A stretch of DNA of 46,576 nt from Bacteroidota bacterium (GTDB lineage Bacteria; Bacteroidota; Bacteroidia; CAILMK01; JAAYUY01). The notes beneath the pieces are model-generated. The model had not been told where the DNA came from. It ran no database searches and was given only the letters and a program-made list of their open reading frames with translations. The position numbers and the translations under genes are program-made. Within the stretch, counting starts at the first letter, position 1, and each line of letters starts with the position of its first letter. Location: positions 1 through 46,576 of the forward strand of contig JABINZ010000002.1 of the NCBI GenBank assembly GCA_018698135.1. Direction: 5' to 3'. Positions 1-7,238 of this stretch are shown here, piece after piece.

Positions 1-120
1 AATGGGGCTTATTTAACAGAATTAAGGCGTACTTTTATAGGAGATTATGCTGTAAGCGATGCACTTTCGATTCAAGAATTTGAGGTAAAAATTGCAGCTG
101 CTCAAGAGGTGATATTATAA
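1..120 (+). CDS. truB: tRNA pseudouridine(55) synthase TruB, C-terminal end (partial)
   Basis: Only the last 39 codons are in the window, reading in frame from base 1 to TAA at 118-120. The tail AYLTELRRTFIGDYAVSDAL matches the conserved TruB block (L-LRRT-IG-F-V-DA-), which closes the catalytic domain. TruB isomerises U55 in the T-loop of tRNAs in the cytoplasm. The stop codon shares its final A with the ATG of ribF (TAATG), so the two genes are probably translationally coupled. The truB-ribF order is common in Bacteroidetes and supports both calls. Nothing can be said of the catalytic aspartate, which lies upstream of the window. Confidence 0.85.
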   Translation, partial: NGAYLTELRRTFIGDYAVSDALSIQEFEVKIAAAQEVIL

Positions 121-1055
121 TGAGAGTATTTAGAAAAATATGTGAATATAAAGGAGTAATAAGTCCGGTTGTAACAATTGGCACTTTTGATGGTGTGCAC
201 AGAGGTCACAGACAGGTACTGCAACAGTTAAAGAATATCGCCAAAGAGCTTGATAAAGAAACTCTTGTTATTACCTTTTGGCCACATCCACGACAAATTC
301 TAAGTCCATTGGATGACAGACCTAAGTTGTTAACTAATCTGGACAATAAAATAAAACATCTGCAAGAATTAGGGATTGACAATTTACTAATCATACCTTT
401 TGATAAAGAATTTTCAAAGCAAAAACCAGATCAGTTTATAGAGGAATTAATCGTTAATCGAATTAAGGCAAGTGCTGTTGTGATAGGTTATGATCATCGT
501 TTTGGTCAAAATAGAGCGGGTTCATTTTCTTATTTAAAGGAAAAAGCAGATATTCATAATTATCAGGTATTTGAAGTTTCTGCATTGCAAGTTGGAGGTC
601 TTTCTGTGAGTTCTACAAAAATCAGGAAAGCCTTGAAAGAAGGAATGGTAAACAAAGCCAATGAGTATCTGGGCTATACATATTCTATTGAGGGCACTGT
701 TATAAGTGGATTAAAATTAGGAACTAAACTCGATTTTCCAACTGCTAATATCAAACAGGTCGAAGATGAGAAGTTACTTCCCTTTGATGGTGTATATGTG
801 GTGGAGGTTAAAGTAAATAATGAATTGCATTATGGAATGCTGAACAATGGGGTTAATCCAACCGTGCCTGAAAAGGGCAGATCTATTGAAGTTTTTATAT
901 TTGATTTTGAAGGGGATATTTACCAGCAAGCAATTGAAATTGGTTTTTTAATACGCTTACGCGATGAGATGTTTTTTCCTGATTTACAAAGCTTGAAAGC
1001 TCAATTGGAGATAGATAAAATGAATGCTTTGCGTTTTCTTCAGCAAATGAAATAA
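120..1055 (+). CDS. ribF: Bifunctional riboflavin kinase / FAD synthetase RibF
   Basis: A 311-residue protein of the normal length for bacterial RibF. The N-terminal half is the FMN adenylyltransferase domain, with the nucleotidyltransferase motif TIGTFDGVHRGH at about residues 19-30 and the later GYDHRFG and SSTKIR blocks. The C-terminal half (from about residue 185) is the riboflavin kinase barrel, with GTKLDFPTANI carrying the PTAN ATP/metal-binding motif. It phosphorylates riboflavin to FMN and adenylates FMN to FAD in the cytoplasm. The ATG overlaps the truB stop by one base, which fixes the start. The yraN-type gene follows 8 bases later, so the three genes look like one transcript. I saw no FMN riboswitch. 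Confidence 0.96.
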   Translation: MRVFRKICEYKGVISPVVTIGTFDGVHRGHRQVLQQLKNIAKELDKETLVITFWPHPRQILSPLDDRPKLLTNLDNKIKHLQELGIDNLLIIPFDKEFSKQKPDQFIEELIVNRIKASAVVIGYDHRFGQNRAGSFSYLKEKADIHNYQVFEVSALQVGGLSVSSTKIRKALKEGMVNKANEYLGYTYSIEGTVISGLKLGTKLDFPTANIKQVEDEKLLPFDGVYVVEVKVNNELHYGMLNNGVNPTVPEKGRSIEVFIFDFEGDIYQQAIEIGFLIRLRDEMFFPDLQSLKAQLEIDKMNALRFLQQMK

Positions 1056-1063
1056 ATGTATTA

Positions 1064-1432
1064 ATGGCTGAGCATAATGAATTAGGGCGAAAAGGAGAAG
1101 AACTTGCTGCCAACTATTTGCAAGCAAAAGGCTATAAAATCTTACACAGAAATTGGATTTTTGAGAAAGATGAACTTGATATCGTTTGTTTATTCCAAAA
1201 TACTATTGTTTTTGTCGAAGTAAAAACAAGAAGTTCCGATTCCTATGGACATCCTGAAGAAGCAGTTGGAAAAGCGAAGCAGGAAAAACTTCTTCGGATT
1301 ATTGATACTTATTTAAATCAGTTTCAACTCGATTTGGAAATAAGGATTGATATTGTTTCCATAATACTTACTGCTAATGAGCAAAAAATATATCATATTG
1401 AAGATGCTGTAACTCCTTTTTTTGAAAATTAA
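1064..1432 (+). CDS. YraN/UPF0102-family nuclease-like protein
   Basis: A 122-residue protein of the usual UPF0102 length. It opens with GRKGEELAANYL and carries the restriction-endonuclease-like core: D39 in DELDIV, then E52-V-K54 in FVEVKTR, followed by GHPEEAVGKAKQEKL. These are the residues expected of a PD-(D/E)xK nuclease fold. The family is widespread and its cellular role is poorly defined; links to Holliday-junction or recombination functions are suggestions from family membership only. It lies 8 bases after ribF, probably in the same operon. The ATG at 1064 is the only sensible start, because the conserved GRKGE motif begins at residue 8. Confidence 0.9.
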   Translation: MAEHNELGRKGEELAANYLQAKGYKILHRNWIFEKDELDIVCLFQNTIVFVEVKTRSSDSYGHPEEAVGKAKQEKLLRIIDTYLNQFQLDLEIRIDIVSIILTANEQKIYHIEDAVTPFFEN

Positions 1433-1460
1433 TTTTATCCCGCATAGAGAATTGAAAACT

Positions 1461-1468
1461 TATCTTTG
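1461..1468 (+). promoter_or_regulatory. Bacteroidetes -7 element TATCTTTG before prfB
   Basis: TATCTTTG matches the Bacteroidetes consensus TAnnTTTG and lies 15 bases before the prfB ATG. No TTTG stands at the usual 19-20 base spacing, so only the -7 half is convincing. If used, it gives a leader of only a few bases. Confidence 0.45.
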
Positions 1469-1483
1469 CAAAAACAAAATGAA

Positions 1484-2561
1484 ATGACGCAGGAAGAACT
1501 TAAAGATTTGCGTGAGCGCATACTAGCGCTGAGGAGGTATCTTTGACATCGACAATAAAGAAGTCAAAATACAGGAATTAGAAATCATTACACAAAATCC
1601 CAATTTTTGGAACAAAGCTAGCGATGCAGAAGAAGTGCTTCGTGAAATAAAAGGACTGAAACGATGGGTTGATAAATGGGGAGTTGTTAATTCCTCCATT
1701 GAGGATACAGAAGTTTTATATGAGTTTTTTCAGGAAGGCGAATCTGAGGAAACCGAAGTCAATAAATCCTTTAGTATTGCATCAAGGCAGTTAGCAAATC
1801 TGGAATTCTTAAAAATGCTTTCCAAGGAAGAGGATGTATTGGGAGCTGTCATAGAATTAAATTCAGGTGCAGGTGGAACAGAAAGTCAGGATTGGGTAGC
1901 GATGCTTTTGCGTATGTATAGTATGTGGGCTGACAAGCATAAATTCAAAGTATCACAAGTTCATGCAGTTACAGGAGAAGAAACTGGATTAAAATCAGTA
2001 ACAATTGAAATCGAAGGTGATTATGCATTTGGATACCTCAAAGGAGAAAATGGTGTCCACAGATTGGTGCGAATTTCCCCCTTTGATAGTGGTAACCGCA
2101 GACATACTTCATTTGCTTCGGCCTATGTTTATCCTTTGGTAGACGATAGCATTCATATTGAAGTTAATATTGCTGACATTACTTGGGAGACCTTCCGAGC
2201 TAGTGGAGCAGGGGGGCAAAATGTAAATAAAGTCGAAACAGCTGTCCGGCTGATTCACAAACCAACGGATATTGTTCTGGAATGTCAGGAAGAACGCTCG
2301 CAACAAAAGAATAAGGATAAGGCTATCAAATTATTGAAATCTCGTTTGTATGAAATGGAGATTCAGAAGAGAAATGAAGAAAGGGATGTGATTGAAGCTT
2401 CTAAAATGAAGATTGAATGGGGAGCACAAATTCGAAATTATGTGATGCATCCTTATAAATTGGTCAAAGATTTACGCACGAATTTAGAAACCTCCAATGT
2501 TAATGCTGTAATGGATGGTGACCTGGATGATTTTATGAAGGAATTTTTGATGCAGAGTTAG
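1484..2561 (+). CDS. prfB: Peptide chain release factor 2 (programmed +1 frameshift)
   Basis: RF2 reads UGA and UAA stop codons and triggers peptide release. Translation from ATG 1484 gives [20 protein letters not shown], typical of the RF2 N-terminus, and then meets TGA at 1544-1546. A +1 shift moves reading to GAC at 1545 and continues as [13 protein letters not shown] to TAG at 2559, giving about 358 residues, a normal RF2 length. The catalytic motif [11 protein letters not shown] and the UGA-specificity tripeptide SPF (in [15 protein letters not shown]) are both present. The downstream frame alone contains a GTG at 1635, which an automatic caller would wrongly take as the start. An earlier ATG at 1479 stops after two codons. 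The gene is intact and autoregulated, not broken. Confidence 0.97.
1532..1547 (+). promoter_or_regulatory. prfB programmed +1 frameshift site
   Basis: The sequence AGGAGGTATCTTTGAC contains a Shine-Dalgarno-like AGGAGG three bases before the slippery CTT-TGA-C. This is the classical RF2 recoding signal, in which the ribosome slips from CUU to UUU when RF2 is scarce. It is notable here because Bacteroidetes rarely use Shine-Dalgarno sequences for initiation, yet this internal one is kept intact. Confidence 0.96.
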
Positions 2562-2582
2562 TTCCCAAACAATATCTTTTCT

Positions 2583-3170
2583 TTAGTATGGAATTTTTTC
2601 AATTTCAAGTTGTCTGTCATTTTCAGAAATGAAGATAAAACAATGGTTGTAAATATCAACTCTCAAGTCATCCAGATTTTGATAGGTTTTTATTTTCTGA
2701 AGATCGCTTCCTGTTTTATGACACGTCCATAAACTGTGTTTCTTTTCAATGAAAGAATAGGTTACAATAACTAGTTTCTCAGATATTTCTCGTTTGGGGA
2801 TTTCAAAATTATTTCTGATGATGTTTTGAGAATAGATGCTGGTATTATTGAAATCAATGGAAGCATCTATATCCAGATAATTTGATTCGAAAAAGAAACT
2901 AACAATGGCTTCTTCGTTTGCCAAATCAAATAGATAAGAAGTTGAATCTTTATCGATATTATAAATAGCAACATTCACAGTTGCAATACTGCTTTTTTCT
3001 TTATCCTTATCATTCATATAAATTAGGGTGTCACTAACACCACTATAATACAGATTAAAGGATCGTTCAAAATGATCTATTGTTTTGCGATTGTAGCCAT
3101 TTCGGGGGCCACCATCTGCAAACAACGTTAAAGACAACAGGGTTAGGAATACGAGAAGTAAATTTTTCAT
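2583..3170 (-). CDS. Secreted hypothetical protein, 195 aa
   Basis: I do not recognise the family. The N-terminus MKNLLLVFLTLLSLTLFADGG is a typical Sec signal peptide, with probable cleavage after LFA or near it. The mature part is about 175 residues, acidic, and rich in short beta-strand-like segments (ATVNVAIYNI, LVIVTYSFI, HCFIFISE). It has one cysteine in WTCHKT and another in YNHCF. There is no lipobox and no T9SS sorting domain, so a periplasmic location is most likely. It converges on prfB, with 21 bases between the stops. A well-formed Bacteroidetes promoter lies 27 bases before the ATG, so it is probably monocistronic. Confidence 0.7.
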   Translation of the reverse strand: MKNLLLVFLTLLSLTLFADGGPRNGYNRKTIDHFERSFNLYYSGVSDTLIYMNDKDKEKSSIATVNVAIYNIDKDSTSYLFDLANEEAIVSFFFESNYLDIDASIDFNNTSIYSQNIIRNNFEIPKREISEKLVIVTYSFIEKKHSLWTCHKTGSDLQKIKTYQNLDDLRVDIYNHCFIFISENDRQLEIEKIPY

Positions 3171-3196
3171 TTTTTTAATAGTTTTGAATTTTTATT

Positions 3197-3227
3197 CAAA
3201 TCTAGCCATTAATGTATGATTTTCAAA
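3197..3227 (-). promoter_or_regulatory. Bacteroidetes promoter TTTG-N19-TAGATTTG
   Basis: On the minus strand, TTTG (3227-3224), 19 bases, then TAGATTTG (3204-3197) match the -33/-7 consensus with ideal spacing. It points at the secreted hypothetical gene starting at 3170. Confidence 0.7.
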
Positions 3228-3502
3228 TAAGAGGAGTTTTAATGATTATATAAGGGGTTAAATCATCTTTTTTTCATAATCCGGTTACTGATTTTATAAT
3301 CCTTCGCATTCAAGCGAGAATGTTGGCATCATAAAATTCTTGAAATATTTCATTGCAAGCAAAGACCTTTCAAATAATTATTTCATATGTAACTAATGAT
3401 GAATTTCCGAGTTGGTCTTACTGAAGAAAAATCTGGATTCTGCGCTTTCTTTTTTAAGATTAGCAATGGTTTGAAATCACGTTAAAAGCGCTTAGTCGTT
3501 CG
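3228..3502. other. Intergenic stretch with no recognised feature
   Basis: Together with the promoter just before it, this makes up a 332-base gap between genes. I see no RNA gene, no good terminator and no mobile-element end. A 29-codon open frame at 3396-3485 (+) has no recognisable product and is not supported. Confidence 0.5.
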
Positions 3503-4192
3503 TTAATCTGCCTTGATTATTTTCTTTGTAATTATTTGATCGTGCAACTTACAGGAAAGCATATATAATCCTGATGGGAAATGGCTGATATCAATTTGTT
3601 CGTAAGAACCAGATCGGTCGAGAATTAGTTTATTATTAATATCAAAAATTCTTATGTAATCGACTACTGCATGCTCTTCTTGAATGATATAGAGCTTTGA
3701 GCGAACAGGATTTGGATAAAGTTGTATCGATTTCTCATTATTTAACTCTTGTTCAACTCCACTTAAACCATTGAAAGTAATATGAAAGCTTAATAGTGAT
3801 TGATCAAGGCTATCCTTATTATTGATGACCCGATATTGAATGTTTAATCCCCCATCGATGTCATACGACCAAACATGAAATCGAATAAAAGCAGTTGTGT
3901 CATTTTCACCGTATTCGCCTACAAAATTACTTGTTTGAGGCCTGTCGTTCCAGCAATCTCCATTGAAACAGCTATGAACCAACCAACGATTATCTACTGA
4001 ATCGATAACTTTCTCCCATCTGTAATCATCGACTTCATGCGTACCTGTGTGAAACAGAATTTCTGTTTCGAGGTATAAATAATTGAGGCTTGTATTTAAA
4101 TTTAATGTGTTTCCATTTGGAAATGTTAGCTGAGCAATTGAATTAAAACCCACTGAAAATAGTAAAATAGTGATGATAAAATAACTTTTCAT
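3503..4192 (-). CDS. Small T9SS-sorted secreted protein, 229 aa
   Basis: The N-terminal signal peptide (MKSYFIITILLFSVGFNSIAQ) is followed by a middle domain of about 120 residues that I do not recognise. It contains WLVHSCFNGDCWNDRP, where a cysteine pair could form a disulfide, and a beta-rich stretch. The last 70 residues form a T9SS type A sorting domain: LYPNPVRSKLYI, then IRIFDINNK, then FPSGLYMLSCK and a lysine-rich end. The expected fate is export by Sec, then T9SS transport and surface anchoring or release. It is the most distal gene of the run that starts with the beta-helix proteins, but a separate -7 element (4224-4231) suggests its own transcription. Confidence 0.85.
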   Translation of the reverse strand: MKSYFIITILLFSVGFNSIAQLTFPNGNTLNLNTSLNYLYLETEILFHTGTHEVDDYRWEKVIDSVDNRWLVHSCFNGDCWNDRPQTSNFVGEYGENDTTAFIRFHVWSYDIDGGLNIQYRVINNKDSLDQSLLSFHITFNGLSGVEQELNNEKSIQLYPNPVRSKLYIIQEEHAVVDYIRIFDINNKLILDRSGSYEQIDISHFPSGLYMLSCKLHDQIITKKIIKAD

Positions 4193-4223
4193 TAAAGTAA
4201 TTAATTACTAAATTAATTGAAAT

Positions 4224-4231
4224 CAAATATA
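4224..4231 (-). promoter_or_regulatory. Possible -7 element TATATTTG
   Basis: TATATTTG on the minus strand lies 32 bases before the ATG of the small T9SS protein (4192). There is no clear TTTG at the correct upstream spacing, so this is tentative. Confidence 0.35.
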
Positions 4232-4293
4232 AGTCAAAATTATTGAATGGGCTAAGTGAATTCGTTTTAGGATAATTTGAAAATGTATAGAAA

Positions 4294-4725
4294 TTATTTG
4301 GGATCAAGATCAATATCAAGTTTGGCTGTCATATCGCTCCCATATATTGAATCTGATTCAAATGTTACGGGAATGGTTTTATCATAATAACTTCCGTTAT
4401 TTTTTCCATCAACATCAGCTATTTCCATATCATAACTAGATTTAGGATAACTATCAAATGAAATACTGTAATTGCCAAACATATTCGTATAGGCTGTGTC
4501 GTTTTGCATAACTACACGTATTCCCTCTATAGCTTTATTTTTGTCAGATGATTTTATTTTGCCTTTTGCTTCAAACTTAACAATTTGAATAGCTCCATAC
4601 ATTGGCATAATCAAACCATTTGGGTCTGTATCTTTTTCGCACGAACTAAGCAAGCCCATCACCGATAAAATCAATGTTAGCATAGCAGAATAAGATTTTA
4701 CTATTGATTTTTTTAGTAGTTTCAT
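4294..4725 (-). CDS. Lipoprotein of the rSAM/lipoprotein-system type, copy B
   Basis: A 143-residue predicted lipoprotein. The lipobox is GLLSSC, with the lipidated cysteine near residue 29. The mature domain reads FEAKGKIKSS...AIEGIRVVM...YTNMFGNYSISF...MEIADVDGKNNGSYYDK, ending in a DxxLDPK-like tail. This resembles Bacteroides lipoproteins found beside a radical SAM enzyme (the family I recall as TIGR04134). The core looks like a carboxypeptidase-regulatory/Ig-like beta sandwich. It is paralogous to the next gene upstream (shared SFPxxxxY, DxDGxxNG, YGSD/AGSD blocks) and 10 bases from it. No radical SAM gene is visible in the window. It probably sits on the periplasmic face of the inner or outer membrane; its function is unknown. 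Confidence 0.75.
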   Translation of the reverse strand: MKLLKKSIVKSYSAMLTLILSVMGLLSSCEKDTDPNGLIMPMYGAIQIVKFEAKGKIKSSDKNKAIEGIRVVMQNDTAYTNMFGNYSISFDSYPKSSYDMEIADVDGKNNGSYYDKTIPVTFESDSIYGSDMTAKLDIDLDPK

Positions 4726-4735
4726 TTTAACCTTC

Positions 4736-5164
4736 TTATTTTCTGTTTAGCTTGGTATCAACCTGTCTTTCTGTATCAGATCCTGCCCATATACCATCTC
4801 TGAAGGTTGGATTGTCAAATTCAACTAAAGTATCCTTATCCAGATATCTGCCATTAATGGATCCATCAATATCATTGAACTGAATCAGGTAATCATGTTT
4901 TTCTGGAAAACTGTATATTTCTGCTGAGTAATGTCCCAGATGATCTGAGTAGGTTGTGTCCCAATTACTAAAAACAACTTGAATACCTTCAATTGCTTTT
5001 AAACTATCTGAAGAAAGGATTGTGCCTTTGGCAATAAATTTAGCCGATGGGCTTCCATATTCAACCGCTATTGAATTGCATGAGCTACCAATGCCTAAAA
5101 TAGTTAATATCGCAGTTAAAAAAAGACTGTAATTTTTAAGAGCATGTAGTTTTATTTTCTTCAT
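4736..5164 (-). CDS. Lipoprotein of the rSAM/lipoprotein-system type, copy A
   Basis: A 142-residue lipoprotein with lipobox GIGSSC (cysteine near residue 29). The mature part is VEYGSPSAKFIAKGTI...AIEGIQVVF...YSDHLGHYSAEIYSFP...IQFNDIDGSINGRYLDKD, then IWAGSDTERQVDTKLNRK. The YG-P-A-F--KG start and the DIDG--NG block are closest to the Bacteroides rSAM-associated lipoprotein family as I remember it. The ATG overlaps the stop of the 691-aa beta-helix gene by four bases (ATGA), so the two are translationally coupled. That coupling is the best evidence that the lipoproteins work with the T9SS beta-helix proteins rather than with a radical SAM enzyme here. Confidence 0.78.
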   Translation of the reverse strand: MKKIKLHALKNYSLFLTAILTILGIGSSCNSIAVEYGSPSAKFIAKGTILSSDSLKAIEGIQVVFSNWDTTYSDHLGHYSAEIYSFPEKHDYLIQFNDIDGSINGRYLDKDTLVEFDNPTFRDGIWAGSDTERQVDTKLNRK

Positions 5165-7236
5165 TGTTTTATGCTTTTAAATTGTCCCAAAAGAGATTGA
5201 TGATGATATATTTTAAAGATGTAAATACCATTAGGAAGGTTGCTTACATCAATTAAGTTATTATTTTGCTTAATTGTATTTTTCATGACCTCTTTTCCCA
5301 TACTATTATATACCAAAAGCTGATAAGGAGGCAGAAACATAGCTTCATTAATGCTAATGAAAATCGTATTTGAGCTTGGATTTGGGCCATAGCTTATATA
5401 AGCACTTTTATGTTCATCAATTCCAACGCATTGAATGAAATGAATTAAAGAAGTATCGCTTCCTGAACATCCATTGCTGTCAACAACCGTCAAGTAAACC
5501 TGAACATAGCCGGTATCATTTGGTTTTGTGAGCTTGAAAATACTATCCTGACTGTTATCGCTCCATAAATAAGATGGATAATCTGTGGGGCCAGAAATCT
5601 GATAGTTTGTGAATTTATTTAAGCAGAATTGGGTGTCGGCATCCAGTTTAAATTCAGGATTAGCTAGGAATTCTGTATGAATAGTATCGCTGAACCAACA
5701 ACCCTTCTTACTTACCTGAATAATAAATGTGTCTTTTTCGTATTTGTTATTCGAGGCTTTATGATTATAAAAACGATCAGAAGAAAAATCCTGCCAGAGG
5801 TATGCATCAAAAACACCAGCATCCAATATAATGGAATCTGAAGCACAAGCAGATCTATCTGGCCCAATTGAATAGAAAAAACTAGTTGACTCATCAGCTC
5901 CTATATCGGGAGGATTGTTTCGTGTGTCTCCATCAATATCCAAATTCAATGAGCTTATGTAAACGCCTTTCATATTTAAGGAATCACTGAAGGTATGTAA
6001 GTTTGAATCGGTACAAAACTGTGGATAAACCGACAACGAACCACTAGCTTGTTGGCTGACAGTTTTAAGTTCTGTTAAATCCTTGATAAGTGTTCCATCA
6101 AAATCTCCAAGATTTGATCCGTTGAAATAATGGTTGTTATGGTCATTAACCATATTTTGTGCACCAGTCTGTAGAATTGTATAACCATTAGCTGAGTTAG
6201 CAAAAATGTTATTCTTTACAGTGCTGTACTTTCCGAATATATATGAAATACAAGCACTTCCAGTTGCGTAACCGGTGAGATGTACACTGTTGTGATAGAT
6301 GTTAGTGAAATCAGAAGTTGTAATATTTATACCAACACACCAATTGTAGGTATTTTGGTAAATAAAGTTATTGCCAATTATTACCTCATCACCTAATGTT
6401 CCACTCGATTTGAATAATCGTATCCCGAAACTATTAATGCCAATATTAGACAAAGTAATGTTATTGTTTAATATTTTAGTCGAACCTGAGCAATTGTCAA
6501 ATTTCAACCCACAATATCCGCTGGCATTAATTGTATTAATGATTGTATTTCCTTTTACATAAGCCTCTTTGTGATTTTTAAGATAAGATCCTGAAATACT
6601 TTGATTCACAAATACATTGTTCTCAATAAAAGTATTAATATCCGGTAGCTGTCCTCCCTGACACATACTAATTCCTTGCGATCCATTTAAGAATAAACTG
6701 TTCCGAATCATCATGTATTGATTAGAAGCACCATCGAGGCAAGGTGCAGAAACCAATGCATTTCCATCTACTTTCCCAATAAACTGGCAATTTAATAATT
6801 GGATGTTCATGCATCCTCTTCCAAACTCAACTATGCGACCGCTTGTCGTATCTGTGCCAAGGCTTAAATTTCGGAAAACAATATGTCGTGTATTTTCAAA
6901 AGCAACAGTATAAGCAATGCTATCAACAGTGGGTTTGAATGTAATTAATACACTAGAGCTATCTCCATCTGCAGATTCAAAAAAAACAGGACTGTATACT
7001 TCAGCACCCAGAATATAGGGAAAGTATAACTGTTCTTCATAAACACCTGGCGATATCTTAAAGAATACAGTATTAGAAATACCCTTATTAATAATGGCGT
7101 TTACGGCAGCCGACACGCTGGAATAATCTTCTGTGCCTGATTTTCCAATGGTATATGTTCCATATAATTGTGCAAATAAGCCATTGCTGAAGAATAGGGA
7201 AATGATTAGGGCAAAAAGGATATTTTTAAACTTCAT
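5161..7236 (-). CDS. T9SS-secreted parallel beta-helix protein, 691 aa
   Basis: The signal peptide ends at GLFAQ. Residues of about 23-450 form a right-handed parallel beta-helix (pectin-lyase-like) with many Asn-ladder repeats such as IRNSLFLNG, IENNVFVNQ, VKGNTIIN and ILNNNITLS, closing with the frequent DIGADES motif. Then come two short Ig/PKD-like segments (IGPDRSACASDSIILDAG, and NPEFKLDADTQFCLNKF). The last 80 residues are a T9SS sorting domain (YGPNPSSNTIFISI, LPNGIYIFKIY). No catalytic residues for a polysaccharide lyase can be identified, so an adhesin or glycan-binding role is equally possible. Its start lies 2 bases after the stop of the larger paralogue, and its stop overlaps lipoprotein A. 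The N-terminus (AQLYGTYTIG) mirrors that of the upstream gene (AQMNGTYTIG), indicating tandem duplication. Confidence 0.9.
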   Translation of the reverse strand: MKFKNILFALIISLFFSNGLFAQLYGTYTIGKSGTEDYSSVSAAVNAIINKGISNTVFFKISPGVYEEQLYFPYILGAEVYSPVFFESADGDSSSVLITFKPTVDSIAYTVAFENTRHIVFRNLSLGTDTTSGRIVEFGRGCMNIQLLNCQFIGKVDGNALVSAPCLDGASNQYMMIRNSLFLNGSQGISMCQGGQLPDINTFIENNVFVNQSISGSYLKNHKEAYVKGNTIINTINASGYCGLKFDNCSGSTKILNNNITLSNIGINSFGIRLFKSSGTLGDEVIIGNNFIYQNTYNWCVGINITTSDFTNIYHNSVHLTGYATGSACISYIFGKYSTVKNNIFANSANGYTILQTGAQNMVNDHNNHYFNGSNLGDFDGTLIKDLTELKTVSQQASGSLSVYPQFCTDSNLHTFSDSLNMKGVYISSLNLDIDGDTRNNPPDIGADESTSFFYSIGPDRSACASDSIILDAGVFDAYLWQDFSSDRFYNHKASNNKYEKDTFIIQVSKKGCWFSDTIHTEFLANPEFKLDADTQFCLNKFTNYQISGPTDYPSYLWSDNSQDSIFKLTKPNDTGYVQVYLTVVDSNGCSGSDTSLIHFIQCVGIDEHKSAYISYGPNPSSNTIFISINEAMFLPPYQLLVYNSMGKEVMKNTIKQNNNLIDVSNLPNGIYIFKIYHHQSLLGQFKSIKQ

Positions 7237-7238
7237 GT

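Noticed and set aside
1544-1546. In-frame TGA near the start of prfB as a sign of a pseudogene
   Set aside because: The stop lies in the exact RF2 frameshift context with an upstream AGGAGG, and the rest of the protein is intact.
1635-1637. GTG as the prfB start
   Set aside because: It would remove the conserved N-terminus, which is fully encoded upstream across the frameshift.
3396-3485. A 29-codon ORF in the intergenic stretch
   Set aside because: No family, no promoter, and length within random expectation for AT-rich DNA.
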